DNA of 64,000 bases from Streptomyces sp. ISL-87 (GTDB taxonomy: Bacteria; Actinomycetota; Actinomycetes; Streptomycetales; Streptomycetaceae), in assembly GCF_018614095.1 (NCBI RefSeq), contig NZ_JAGGOY010000063.1, positions 51,126 to 115,125 on the forward strand, written 5' to 3'. Numbering within the stretch: the first letter of the stretch is position 1; every line of letters starts with the position of its first letter. A program made the position numbers and the translations under genes. This document shows positions 23,925 through 32,499 of this stretch, piece after piece. The notes under the pieces were generated by a model, which saw only the letters and a program-made list of their open reading frames with translations, did no database searches and was not told the origin of the DNA.

Positions 23925-24845
23925 TCAGGAATCGGCCGGGCGTACCGCCTCGGCCTCCGCCCCAGCATCCGCCTGGGACCGCGGGATGATCATCAGAGGA
24001 TAGGCCGGGGGAGTCCCGCCGAATTCCGGACACACCGCCTGGTGATCACACCAGCCGCACAGCTTCGTCGGCCGCGGCCGCCAGTCACCCGTCTCGGTGG
24101 CCTCCCGGATCGCCTCCCACAGCGCGAGAAGCTTGCGCTCCACCCGCTCCAGGTCCTCGACCACCGGGTCGTACGTCAGCACGTCCCCGCTGCCCAGGTA
24201 CACCAGCTGGAGCCGCCGGGGCACCACCTGCTTCAGCCGCCACACCACCAGCGCGTAGAACTTCATCTGGAACAGCGCGCCCTCGGCGTACTCCGGCCGC
24301 GGCGCCTTGCCCGTCTTGTAGTCGACGATCCGCACCTCGCCCGTCGGCGCCACATCCACCCGGTCGATGATCCCGCGCAGCCGCAGCCCCGACTCCAGCT
24401 CCGTCTCCACGAAGAACTCCCGCTCCACCGGCTCCAGCCGCGTCGGGTCCTCCAGCGTGAACCAGCGGTCCACCAGCGCCTCGGCCTCCGTCAGCCACCG
24501 CGCCAGCCCCGCACCCGCGTCACCCTCCGGGAACAGCTCCGTCAGCTCCGGCTTCGCCTCCAGCAGCCGGTCCCACTGCCCCGGAATCAGCGCCTTCGCC
24601 CGCGGCGCCGTCCGCTCATCGGCCGGGTGGTCGAAGAGCCGCTCCAGCACCGCGTGCACCAGCGTGCCCCGGGTCGCCGCCGCACTCGGCTTCTCCGGCA
24701 GCTTGTCGATCACCCTGAACCGGTACAGCAGCGGGCACCGCATGAAATCGCTGGCCCGCGAAGGGGACAGCGAAGTGGGCCGGGCAGCGCTCATCGCGGC
24801 GGCGGCATCGGCTTCGCCGGGAGCAGAACCGGGGGGCGTCGTCAT
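23925..24845 (-). CDS. RecB-like PD-(D/E)XK nuclease with Fe-S cysteines
   Basis: A 306-residue single-domain exonuclease-like protein. Nuclease residues: His64, Asp161 (GIIDRVD), Asp175 and Lys177 (IVDYKTGK). Four cysteines, Cys37 (MRCP) and Cys263-x2-Cys266-x5-Cys272 (KLCGWCDHQAVC), are placed as in the [4Fe-4S] staple of AddB and Cas4. It has no helicase domain. A role in DNA end processing is likely but unproven. Start ATG 24845 preceded by TACTGT and 7 nt, so it is probably leaderless. Divergent from the site-2 protease. Confidence 0.9.
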   Translation of the reverse strand: MTTPPGSAPGEADAAAAMSAARPTSLSPSRASDFMRCPLLYRFRVIDKLPEKPSAAATRGTLVHAVLERLFDHPADERTAPRAKALIPGQWDRLLEAKPELTELFPEGDAGAGLARWLTEAEALVDRWFTLEDPTRLEPVEREFFVETELESGLRLRGIIDRVDVAPTGEVRIVDYKTGKAPRPEYAEGALFQMKFYALVVWRLKQVVPRRLQLVYLGSGDVLTYDPVVEDLERVERKLLALWEAIREATETGDWRPRPTKLCGWCDHQAVCPEFGGTPPAYPLMIIPRSQADAGAEAEAVRPADS

Positions 24846-24858
24846 ACCCGAAACAGTA
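24846..24858 (-). promoter_or_regulatory. Leaderless-type promoter of the RecB-like gene
   Basis: On the minus strand TACTGT (24858-24853), 7 nt, then ATG at 24845. Confidence 0.6.
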
Positions 24859-24987
24859 CGACCCGGCACCGACAGCACGCGCATGCCATCGACGCCGGAC
24901 CCCCTCGCCGTGCATGATCGGAGCATCACCCCGCGCGACGGCGCGGCACGAACCGACCCGTCGGACAGCACCGAACGAAGGACAGCC

Positions 24988-26187
24988 GTGGCAGACACCG
25001 ACCCATCCGGCGAGCGCGGAGGCAAGCGCTCCGATCCGGGCGGCGGGATCCTCATGGGCCGCCCCTTCGGCGTGCCCGTCTACGTCTCGCCCAGCTGGTT
25101 CCTCGTCGCCGCCCTCATCACCTGGGTCTTCGGCGACCAGCTCGACCGCGTCCTGCCGGACCTCGGCCCGGTCCGCTACCTCGTCTCCCTCTTCTTCGCC
25201 GTCGCCTTCTACGCCTCCGTGCTGGTCCACGAACTCGCGCACACCGTCGCCGCGCTCCGCTTCAAACTCCCCGTGCGCCGCATCCAGCTCCAGTTCTTCG
25301 GCGGAGTCTCCGAGATCGAGAAGGAATCCGAGACCCCCGGCCGCGAATTCGTCCTCGCCTTCGTCGGCCCCCTCCTCTCCCTCGTCCTCGCCGGCGCCTT
25401 CTACCTCGGCATGAAGGGCGTCGATCCGGCCACCGTCCCCGGCGTCCTCCTCGCCGGCCTGATGATCTCCAACCTGCTCGTCGCCGCCTTCAACCTGCTC
25501 CCCGGCCTCCCCCTCGACGGCGGCCGCATGCTCCGCGCCGTCATCTGGGGCATCACCGGCAAGCCCATGGCCGGCACCGTCGCCGCCGCCTGGGTCGGCC
25601 GCGGCCTCGCCGTCACCGTCCTCATCGGACTGCCGCTGATCACCCACACCGGAGTCCTCGGCAACCGCACCGCGGAAATCGGCGGCATGGACACCGTCAT
25701 GGATGCCCTGCTCGCCGCGATCCTCGCCGCCATCATCTGGACCGGCGCCGGCAACAGCCTGCGCATGGCGAGGCTGCGCGAACACCTCCCCGAGCTGCGA
25801 GCCCGCACCCTCACCCGGCGCGCCATCCCCGTCGAGAACTCCACCCCGCTCTCCGAAGCCCTGCGCCGGGCCAACGAAGCCGGCGCCCGAGCCCTCGTCA
25901 TCGTCGACGGACACGGAGACCCCAGCGCCATCGTCCGCGAGACCGCCATCGCCTCCGTCCCCGAACACCGACGCCCCTGGGTCGCCGTCAGCACCCTCGC
26001 CCAGGACCTCACCGACGGCATGAGGGTCCCGGCCGACCTCACCGGCGAAGAACTCCTCAACCACCTCCGCACCACCCCCGCCACCGAGTACCTCGTCCTC
26101 GAACCCGGCGGCGAGATCTTCGGCGTCCTGTCCACGCTCGACGTCGAAAAGGCCTTCGTGAAGGCCATGGCGCGGCCCCAGTCCTGA
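24988..26187 (+). CDS. Site-2 protease family zinc metalloprotease with CBS domains
   Basis: A 399-residue M50-family intramembrane protease. Zinc-binding HELAH is at 81-85 (VLVHELAHTVAAL), with the third ligand Asp177 in NLLPGLPLDGGRML. About six hydrophobic segments lie between residues 35 and 250. The C-terminal about 130 residues look like paired CBS domains (ENSTPLSEALRRANEAGAR, FGVLSTLDVEKAF), which bind adenine nucleotides. Such proteases clear signal peptides or anti-sigma factors; the substrate here is unknown. Start GTG 24988 with AAGGA upstream. It is 18 bp before trmI. Confidence 0.92.
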   Translation: MADTDPSGERGGKRSDPGGGILMGRPFGVPVYVSPSWFLVAALITWVFGDQLDRVLPDLGPVRYLVSLFFAVAFYASVLVHELAHTVAALRFKLPVRRIQLQFFGGVSEIEKESETPGREFVLAFVGPLLSLVLAGAFYLGMKGVDPATVPGVLLAGLMISNLLVAAFNLLPGLPLDGGRMLRAVIWGITGKPMAGTVAAAWVGRGLAVTVLIGLPLITHTGVLGNRTAEIGGMDTVMDALLAAILAAIIWTGAGNSLRMARLREHLPELRARTLTRRAIPVENSTPLSEALRRANEAGARALVIVDGHGDPSAIVRETAIASVPEHRRPWVAVSTLAQDLTDGMRVPADLTGEELLNHLRTTPATEYLVLEPGGEIFGVLSTLDVEKAFVKAMARPQS

Positions 26188-26193
26188 AGCCAA

Positions 26194-26206
26194 TACACTG
26201 GTCACA
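26194..26206 (+). promoter_or_regulatory. Leaderless-type promoter of trmI
   Basis: TACACT (26194-26199), 6 nt, then ATG 26206. This gives trmI its own start of transcription although the upstream gene ends only 18 bp before. Confidence 0.6.
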
Positions 26207-27117
26207 TGTCCGAACCGACCGGTGCCGCCCGCCGACGCGGGCCCTTCGAGGTCGGGGACCAGGTTCAGCTCACCGACCCCAAGGGCCGCCACTACACGTT
26301 CACGCTCGAAGCCGGGAAGAATTTCCACACCCACAAGGGTTCCTTCCCGCACGACGAGCTGATCGGTGCTCCCGAGGGCAGTGTTGTCCGTACCACGGGC
26401 AACGTCGCGTACCTCGCGCTGCGTCCCCTGCTCCCCGACTATGTCCTGTCCATGCCCCGCGGTGCCGCCGTGGTCTACCCCAAGGACGCGGGCCAGATCC
26501 TGGCCTTCGCCGACATCTTCCCCGGCGCCCGCGTCGTGGAGGCAGGTGTGGGCTCCGGCTCCCTGAGCAGCTTCCTGCTGCGCGCCATCGGCGACCAGGG
26601 CATGCTCCACAGCTACGAGCGCCGCGCGGACTTCGCCGAGATCGCCACCGCCAACGTCGAGCGCTACTTCGGCGGCCCGCACCCCGCGTGGCAGCTGACC
26701 GTGGGCGACCTCCAGGACAACCTGTCCGACACCGACGTCGACCGCGTGATCCTCGACATGCTCGCCCCCTGGGAGTGCCTGGAGGCCGTCTCCAAGGCGC
26801 TGGTCCCCGGCGGCATCCTGTGCTGCTACGTGGCCACCACCACCCAGCTCGCCCGGACCGTCGAATCCATCCGTGAGTTCGGCTGCTACGCCGAGCCGCA
26901 GCCCTGGGAATCGATGATCCGCAACTGGCACGTCGAGGGCCTGGCCGTCCGCCCCGATCACCGGATGATCGGCCACACCGGCTTCCTCGTCACCGCCCGC
27001 CGCCTCGCGGACGGCGTCGAGCCCCCGATGCGCCGACGCCGTCCCGCCAAGGGCGCGTACGGCGAGGACTACGAGGGCCCGGGCAGCCAGTCCGGCGGCT
27101 CCGGCGACCGCGGCTGA
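26206..27117 (+). CDS. trmI: tRNA (adenine-N1-)-methyltransferase TrmI
   Basis: A 303-residue class I SAM-dependent methyltransferase that makes m1A58 in the tRNA T-loop, normally as a tetramer. The N-terminal beta-domain is followed by the SAM motif VEAGVGSGSL (111-120); LDMLAPWE (183-190) carries the catalytic-region Asp184. The same gene (Rv2118c) lies near the proteasome ATPase in Mycobacterium, so the linkage with mpa is old. The C-terminal about 30 residues are Arg/Gly-rich. It ends before a very strong terminator. Confidence 0.95.
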   Translation: MSEPTGAARRRGPFEVGDQVQLTDPKGRHYTFTLEAGKNFHTHKGSFPHDELIGAPEGSVVRTTGNVAYLALRPLLPDYVLSMPRGAAVVYPKDAGQILAFADIFPGARVVEAGVGSGSLSSFLLRAIGDQGMLHSYERRADFAEIATANVERYFGGPHPAWQLTVGDLQDNLSDTDVDRVILDMLAPWECLEAVSKALVPGGILCCYVATTTQLARTVESIREFGCYAEPQPWESMIRNWHVEGLAVRPDHRMIGHTGFLVTARRLADGVEPPMRRRRPAKGAYGEDYEGPGSQSGGSGDRG

Positions 27118-27143
27118 CCCAGCCGGCCGCCCACCCCAACACG

Positions 27144-27203
27144 AAGGCGCTGTGGTGCAGTTCCCCCCGAGATGCGGGAACTGCGCCACAGCGCCTTTTC
27201 GTT
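27144..27203 (+). terminator. Strong intrinsic terminator after trmI
   Basis: A 22-bp stem (27144-27165 with 27176-27197, one G-U pair) is followed by TTTTCGTT. It is among the best terminators in the window. Confidence 0.92.
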
Positions 27204-27355
27204 GTCACGGCAGGCGATCCGCCGACGCCCCGGCTTACACGCCGGCCCACGTCCCGGCTACGCCCCGGTCACGACCGGACCCGGCCGTTCCACCCCGGTG
27301 TGAGGTGTGGCACGATGCTGGCTCCCCGTCACCCTTCACACAGGAGACACCCCGC

Positions 27356-27937
27356 GTGCTGCACAGCCCCCCGCAGCTGGAACTGGCGCACAGCAGCACC
27401 AGGCCCATCCACTGGCTCGCCACGGCCACGGCCATGGCCGCCGTCATAGCCGCCGCGGGAGTTCTCCAGCCGTCCGCCGGCGCCACCACCGGGACCTCGG
27501 ACGGCGCCCCACACGGCCCGCAGGCGACCGCCCCGGACCCGCAAGGGGTCGCGTACCCGCTGGACTGCAAGGGCGCCCCGCAGACCGTCACGGCCACCGC
27601 GCAGGGCGACCTCGACGGCGACGGACGGCCCGAGACCGTGGCGGCCGTCCGCTGCGACGCCGGCTCCGGGACCCCGCCGCACGCGATCTACGTACTGACC
27701 CAGGACCGGAGCGAGGGCGCCCGCCCCCGCGTCGTGGCCACCCTGCTCGACACCGCGCAGCGGCAGACCGTCACCGAGCTCACCGTGCGCGACGGGGCAG
27801 TCACCGCGAGTCTCCTCGGCTACTCCGCCCCGGAAATCCCGCGCTGCTGCCCCGACAAGAACCAGCTCGCCAAGTGGCGCTGGAGCGGCGGAAAATTCCG
27901 CCAGGAGCTGACGGACTCGGCCGCCAGGCGTGTTTGA
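27356..27937 (+). CDS. Secreted protein with a DxDxDG-type calcium loop
   Basis: A 193-residue protein of unknown function. A hydrophobic segment (about 20-45, ending PSAGA) looks like a signal peptide or N-terminal anchor. The mature part contains GDLDGDGRPETVAAVRCD, a calcium-binding loop like those of FG-GAP/VCBS or EF-hand repeats, and four cysteines, two in RCCPD. Start GTG 27356 with AGGAG 9 nt upstream. It lies between the trmI terminator and the convergent ferredoxin gene. Confidence 0.82.
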   Translation: MLHSPPQLELAHSSTRPIHWLATATAMAAVIAAAGVLQPSAGATTGTSDGAPHGPQATAPDPQGVAYPLDCKGAPQTVTATAQGDLDGDGRPETVAAVRCDAGSGTPPHAIYVLTQDRSEGARPRVVATLLDTAQRQTVTELTVRDGAVTASLLGYSAPEIPRCCPDKNQLAKWRWSGGKFRQELTDSAARRV

Positions 27938-27941
27938 AGCG

Positions 27942-28271
27942 TCACTCCGCGTCGGGGCCGTAGACCTCGACCCTGTCCGAAACGCGCCTTACGTGAATAC
28001 AGTCGCCCGGGCATTCCTTCGCCGAGTCGACCACGTCCTGGAGCAGCGTCAGCGGAACCGGAGTGGTCGCCCCCGCCTCCACCAGGAGCTCGTCCCCAGG
28101 GCTCTTCACATACGCCAGACCGTCAATGTCCAGCTCGAACACCTCAGGGGCGTACTGCACGCAGATGCCGTCCCCGGTGCAGAGGTCCTGGTCGATCCAG
28201 ACCTCGAGCGGCGCTCCGGCCTCGCCGGCGCCAGCAGTCCGGTCGCCGGTTGCCTCCTGCTGCACGGTCAT
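27942..28271 (-). CDS. Small ferredoxin next to the proteasome ATPase
   Basis: A 109-residue ferredoxin. Cysteines: Cys31-x5-Cys37 (LCTGDGICVQYAPEVF), then Cys87-x3-Cys91 (AKECPGDCIHV). The spacing suits a single [3Fe-4S] or [4Fe-4S] cluster as in ferredoxins serving cytochromes P450. ATG 28271 is chosen by family length, but AGGAG is only 2 nt from it; ATG 28304 is an alternative. It is divergent from mpa. I recall this neighbourhood in other Streptomyces, but no functional tie to the proteasome is known to me. Confidence 0.88.
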   Translation of the reverse strand: MTVQQEATGDRTAGAGEAGAPLEVWIDQDLCTGDGICVQYAPEVFELDIDGLAYVKSPGDELLVEAGATTPVPLTLLQDVVDSAKECPGDCIHVRRVSDRVEVYGPDAE

Positions 28272-28535
28272 ATCTCCTGCCGTTCCCTGCGCTGAGTGAT
28301 CCATCCCGTACACAACTCGCAGCAAGTCGCGCGAGCCCTGACGGGTGTTGAACAGTTCGACCTTACAACCGGCTGCTTTCCGATGTTGATGGGTGGGTAT
28401 TTCCTTGGCGTGAGGGAGTACGCAAGGGTGAAGATCGGACACACCTCTACCGTCTTTGTGATCTAGGGGTTTCAATCACCACCAGCCCAGGTAGGGTCAG
28501 GAAGCGTCCAGCTCCCCTTGGAGGAGGTGAGGACC
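28272..28535. promoter_or_regulatory. Divergent ferredoxin/mpa regulatory region
   Basis: A -10 candidate TAGGGT (28492-28497) precedes mpa by about 38 bp. The middle (28360-28470) is unusually A/T-rich for this genome and has no ORF. It probably carries both promoters. Confidence 0.55.
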
Positions 28536-30302
28536 GTGGCAGCCCACGACGACGACATCAACCGCGGCATCCGGCCCGGGCGAGGGTCTGAGGACCCCGC
28601 CGGCCAGGTTGCCTATCTCGAGCAGGAAATCGCCGTCCTGCGACGTAAGCTCGCCGACTCTCCGCGTCACACGAGGATTCTCGAAGAGCGGATCGTCGAG
28701 CTCCAGACAAATCTGGCCGGCGTCTCCGCACAGAACGAACGACTGGCGAATACCCTCCGTGAGGCCCGCGACCAGATCGTGGCCCTCAAGGAAGAAGTCG
28801 ACCGGCTCGCACAGCCGCCGGCCGGTTTCGGTGTCTTCCTTCAGGCGAACGAAGACGGCACCGTCGACATCTTCACCGGCGGCCGAAAGCTCCGCGTGAA
28901 CGTCAGCCCCAGCGTCGAACCGGAAGACCTCCGGCGCGGCCAGGAGGTCATGCTCAACGAGGCCCTCAACGTGGTCGAGGCCATGGAGTTCGAGCGGGCC
29001 GGGGACATCGTCACCCTCAAGGAAATCCTTGAGGACGGCGAGCGCGCCCTGGTCATCGGGCACACCGACGAGGAAAGGGTGGTGAGGCTCGCCGAGCCGC
29101 TCCTGGACGTCACCATCCGCCCCGGCGACTCCCTGCTGCTCGAACCCCGCTCCGGCTACGTCTACGAAGTGGTCCCCAAGAGCGAGGTCGAGGAACTCGT
29201 CCTCGAAGAGGTCCCGGACATCACCTACGAGAAGATCGGCGGCCTGGGCGACCAGATCGAGCTGATCCGAGACGCGGTCGAGCTCCCGTACCTCTACCCG
29301 GACCTGTTCAAGGAGCACGAACTGCGGCCGCCGAAGGGCATCCTGCTCTACGGCCCGCCCGGCTGCGGCAAGACGCTCATCGCCAAGGCCGTGGCCAACT
29401 CCCTTGCCAAGAAGGTCGCCGAGGTGACCGGCCAGCCCGCCGGGAAGTCCTACTTCCTGAACATCAAGGGCCCCGAGCTCCTCAACAAGTACGTCGGCGA
29501 GACCGAGCGGCACATCCGCCTCGTCTTCCAGCGTGCCCGGGAGAAGGCGAGCGAGGGCACCCCCGTCATCGTCTTCTTCGACGAGATGGAATCCCTCTTC
29601 CGCACCCGCGGATCCGGTGTCAGCTCGGACGTGGAGAACACCATCGTCCCGCAGCTGCTCGCCGAGATCGACGGTGTGGAGGGCCTGGAGAACGTCATCG
29701 TCATCGGCGCCTCCAACCGCGAGGACATGATCGACCCGGCCATCCTGCGGCCCGGCCGGCTCGACGTGAAGATCAAGATCGAGCGCCCGGACGCCGAGGC
29801 CGCGAAGGACATCTTCGCGAAGTACCTCAAGGCCTCGCTGCCCCTGCACACGGACGACCTGTCCGAACACCAGGACTCGCGGCCCGGCACCGTCCACAGC
29901 ATGATCCAGACAGTCGTCGAGCAGATGTACGCCGAAACCGAGGAGAACCGCTTCCTCGAGGTCACGTACGCCAACGGCGACAAGGAAGTCCTCTACTTCA
30001 AGGACTTCAACTCGGGCGCGATGATCCAGAACATCGTCGACCGTGCGAAGAAGATGGCGATCAAGGCCTTCCTCGAGCACAACCAGAAGGGCCTCCGCGT
30101 CTCCCACCTCCTCCAGGCCTGCGTGGACGAGTTCAAGGAGAACGAGGACCTGCCCAACACCACCAACCCGGACGACTGGGCCCGGATCTCCGGAAAGAAG
30201 GGCGAGCGGATCGTATTCATCCGCACGCTCGTCACCGGAAAGCAAGGCGCGGACACCGGACGCTCCATCGACACGGTGGCAAACACCGGTCAGTACCTCT
30301 GA
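28536..30302 (+). CDS. mpa: Proteasome-associated AAA+ ATPase Mpa/ARC
   Basis: A 588-residue hexameric unfoldase that binds Pup-tagged proteins and threads them into the 20S core. Domains: coiled coil for Pup binding (about 25-80), OB domains (about 85-230), AAA+ module with Walker A GPPGCGKT at 273-280 and Walker B FFDE with Asp349-Glu350. The C-terminus TGQYL provides the hydrophobic-Tyr-X tail that opens the proteasome gate. Start GTG 28536 behind GGAGGAGGTGAGGA. It is followed by a hairpin and dop. Also called arc in actinomycetes other than mycobacteria. Confidence 0.97.
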   Translation: MAAHDDDINRGIRPGRGSEDPAGQVAYLEQEIAVLRRKLADSPRHTRILEERIVELQTNLAGVSAQNERLANTLREARDQIVALKEEVDRLAQPPAGFGVFLQANEDGTVDIFTGGRKLRVNVSPSVEPEDLRRGQEVMLNEALNVVEAMEFERAGDIVTLKEILEDGERALVIGHTDEERVVRLAEPLLDVTIRPGDSLLLEPRSGYVYEVVPKSEVEELVLEEVPDITYEKIGGLGDQIELIRDAVELPYLYPDLFKEHELRPPKGILLYGPPGCGKTLIAKAVANSLAKKVAEVTGQPAGKSYFLNIKGPELLNKYVGETERHIRLVFQRAREKASEGTPVIVFFDEMESLFRTRGSGVSSDVENTIVPQLLAEIDGVEGLENVIVIGASNREDMIDPAILRPGRLDVKIKIERPDAEAAKDIFAKYLKASLPLHTDDLSEHQDSRPGTVHSMIQTVVEQMYAETEENRFLEVTYANGDKEVLYFKDFNSGAMIQNIVDRAKKMAIKAFLEHNQKGLRVSHLLQACVDEFKENEDLPNTTNPDDWARISGKKGERIVFIRTLVTGKQGADTGRSIDTVANTGQYL

Positions 30303-30313
30303 CAAAGCGGGGC

Positions 30314-30346
30314 GGCTGCGGATGCCCTCACCGGGCACCCGCAGCC
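30314..30346 (+). terminator. Hairpin between mpa and dop
   Basis: Arms 30314-30327 and 30333-30346 pair over 14 bp with one A-C mismatch. It likely separates or attenuates transcription between mpa and dop. Confidence 0.6.
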
Positions 30347-30429
30347 GACTGCTTTACCGACTGCTTTTCAGCCGGTGACAGGGCGAAGTCAATGACTGAA
30401 ATGATCTCCCCACCAGCGCGGACTGGTTC

Positions 30430-30435
30430 TAGGCT
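30430..30435 (+). promoter_or_regulatory. -10 candidate of the dop transcript
   Basis: TAGGCT, 120 bp upstream of the dop ATG. No clear -35 is seen. Confidence 0.4.
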
Positions 30436-30554
30436 CTTCCGTACCGCCGGTCGCGCAGTGCGGGGACGGGCACCGCACAGGCACACGCACCGGAGCACCA
30501 GCGGTACTTGAGCGCCGCTCCCGAACAGGAGCGCCGCCGGGCAAGGAGGGCCGC

Positions 30555-32066
30555 ATGACCGTACGGCGAGTAATGGGGATCGAGACGGAGTACGGGATCT
30601 CCGTCCCGGGGCACCCGAACGCCAATGCCATGCTCACCTCGTCCCAGATCGTCAACGCCTACGCGGCGGCGATGCACCGGGCGCGCCGCGCCCGCTGGGA
30701 CTTCGAGGAGGAGAATCCGCTGCGGGACGCCCGCGGCTTCGACCTCGCCCGCGAGGCCGCCGACAACAGCCAGCTCACCGACGAGGACATCGGCCTCGCC
30801 AATGTGATCCTCACCAACGGCGCACGGCTCTACGTCGACCACGCGCACCCCGAGTACAGCTCCCCGGAGATCACCAACCCGCTGGACGCCGTGCTCTGGG
30901 ACAAGGCCGGCGAGCGGATCATGGCCGAGGCCGCCGAGCGGGCGGCCCAGCTGCCCGGCGCCCAGCCGATCCACCTCTACAAGAACAACACCGACAACAA
31001 GGGCGCCTCCTACGGCACGCACGAGAACTACCTGATGAAGCGGGAGACCCCCTTCTCGGAGATCGTGCGCCACCTGACCCCCTTCTTCGTCTCGCGGCAG
31101 GTCGTCACGGGCGCGGGACGGGTCGGCATCGGGCAGGACGGGCGCGAGCACGGCTTCCAGATCAGCCAGCGCGCGGACTACTTCGAGGTCGAGGTGGGGC
31201 TGGAGACCACCCTGAAGCGGCCCATCATCAACACCCGGGACGAACCCCACTCGGACGCGGAGAAGTACCGCCGGCTGCACGTGATCATCGGCGACGCGAA
31301 CCTGTCCGAGATCTCGACGTACCTCAAGCTCGGCACTACCGCACTTGTCCTGTCCATGATCGAGGACGGGTTCATCAACGTGGACCTGGCCGTGGACCAG
31401 CCGGTGCGCACCCTGCACCAGGTCTCCCACGACCCCGACCTGCAGCACCTGATCACGCTGCGCAGCGGACGGACGCTGACCGCCGTACAACTCCAGATGG
31501 AGTACTTCGAGCTGGCCAGGAAGTACGTGGAGGAGCGGTTCGGGTCCGACGCGGACGAGCAGACCGAGGACGTCCTCACTCGGTGGGAGGACGTGCTGGG
31601 GCGGCTCGAGAGCGACCCGATGAGCCTGTCGGGGGAGCTGGACTGGATCGCCAAGCGGGAGCTGCTGGAGGGCTACCGCAGGCGCGACGGACTGGGCTGG
31701 GACGCCGCCCGCCTCCACCTGGTAGACCTCCAGTACTCGGACGTACGGCCCGAGAAGGGGCTGTACAACCGCCTGGTGGCCCGCGGCAAGATGAAGCGGC
31801 TGGTGGAGGAGCCGGCGGTGGAGCGGGCCGAGGGCAAGCCGCCGGAGGACACCCGGGCGTATTTCCGGGGCCGGTGCCTGGAGCAGTACGCGGATGACGT
31901 GGCGGCGGCCTCGTGGGACTCGGTGATCTTCGATCTCCCGGGCCACGACTCGCTCCAGCGGGTCCCGACGCTGGAACCGCTGCGGGGCACCAGGGCCCAC
32001 GTGAAGGAGCTCCTGGACCGCTGCCGCACGGCGGAGGACCTGGTACGGGTGCTTTCGGGCCGCTGA
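30555..32066 (+). CDS. dop: Depupylase/deamidase of Pup
   Basis: A 503-residue enzyme of the glutamine synthetase-like Pup-ligase family that removes Pup from substrates. Seen: the ATP/Mg motif GIETEYG (8-14), the catalytic Asp95 in RLYVDHAHPEYSSPE, and the Dop-specific loop around RWDFEEENPLRDARGFD (48-63), which PafA lacks. Because Pup in this genome already ends in Glu, deamidation is not needed and depupylation should be the main job. It is followed by two hairpins and pup. Confidence 0.96.
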   Translation: MTVRRVMGIETEYGISVPGHPNANAMLTSSQIVNAYAAAMHRARRARWDFEEENPLRDARGFDLAREAADNSQLTDEDIGLANVILTNGARLYVDHAHPEYSSPEITNPLDAVLWDKAGERIMAEAAERAAQLPGAQPIHLYKNNTDNKGASYGTHENYLMKRETPFSEIVRHLTPFFVSRQVVTGAGRVGIGQDGREHGFQISQRADYFEVEVGLETTLKRPIINTRDEPHSDAEKYRRLHVIIGDANLSEISTYLKLGTTALVLSMIEDGFINVDLAVDQPVRTLHQVSHDPDLQHLITLRSGRTLTAVQLQMEYFELARKYVEERFGSDADEQTEDVLTRWEDVLGRLESDPMSLSGELDWIAKRELLEGYRRRDGLGWDAARLHLVDLQYSDVRPEKGLYNRLVARGKMKRLVEEPAVERAEGKPPEDTRAYFRGRCLEQYADDVAAASWDSVIFDLPGHDSLQRVPTLEPLRGTRAHVKELLDRCRTAEDLVRVLSGR

Positions 32067-32084
32067 GCCTTTCCGGTGCCCGGG

Positions 32085-32103
32085 CGGGGCCTGAAAGGCC
32101 CCG
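32085..32103 (+). terminator. Hairpin after dop
   Basis: CGGGGCC (32085-32091), 5-nt loop, GGCCCCG (32097-32103). A 7-bp perfect stem. Confidence 0.6.
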
Positions 32104-32154
32104 GGTCCGGGAATCATGAGAACACCCGGACGTTATGAAAGTGCGGGGACGAAT

Positions 32155-32187
32155 GCCGGACCCTCCTTGTAGGGTCCGGCGTAGGGT
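32155..32187 (+). promoter_or_regulatory. Perfect hairpin and TAGGGT promoter element before pup
   Basis: GCCGGACCCT (32155-32164) is perfectly complementary to 32171-32180 with a 6-nt loop. TAGGGT (32182-32187) follows directly and can serve as the -10 of pup, about 70 bp before the ATG. The hairpin may end read-through from dop, so pup can be expressed at its own level. Confidence 0.55.
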
Positions 32188-32258
32188 CTGATCTTGAGGG
32201 AGATCCCGATCCGGGGTCTCCCGACGTGAGCGTGCGAACCGAGCGGGGTGAGGTAGAC

Positions 32259-32471
32259 ATGGCGACCAAGGACACCGGCGGCGGACAGCAGAAGGCGACG
32301 CGCTCGACCGAGGAGGTCGAGGAGGCGGCGGTCGAGGAATCGACCGACCTCAAGGAGCGGCAGGAGAAGCTCTCCGACGACGTCGACTCCGTACTCGACG
32401 AAATCGATGATGTGCTCGAGGAAAATGCGGAGGACTTCGTTCGGAGTTTCGTACAAAAAGGCGGCGAATAG
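32259..32471 (+). CDS. pup: Prokaryotic ubiquitin-like protein Pup
   Basis: A 70-residue intrinsically disordered modifier. The middle is acidic and coiled-coil-prone (KLSDDVDSVLDEIDDVLEEN); the C-terminus is FVQKGGE. Ending in Glu rather than Gln means PafA can ligate it to substrate lysines without prior deamidation by Dop. ATG 32259 has GAGG upstream; a longer in-frame GTG start at 32226 would add 11 non-conserved residues. It is followed by the endonuclease VII-like gene and prcBA. Confidence 0.97.
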   Translation: MATKDTGGGQQKATRSTEEVEEAAVEESTDLKERQEKLSDDVDSVLDEIDDVLEENAEDFVRSFVQKGGE

Positions 32472-32499
32472 CCTTCGAATCTAAGGTGAAACCGCCAGT

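Noticed and set aside
24616..27189. An 857-codon open frame on the minus strand
   Set aside because: Antisense to the site-2 protease and trmI; the product is repetitive Gly/Asp/Glu/Val without family features.
27944..28299. Plus-strand open frames opposite the ferredoxin
   Set aside because: The minus strand codes a ferredoxin with four correctly spaced cysteines; the opposite frames show no family features.
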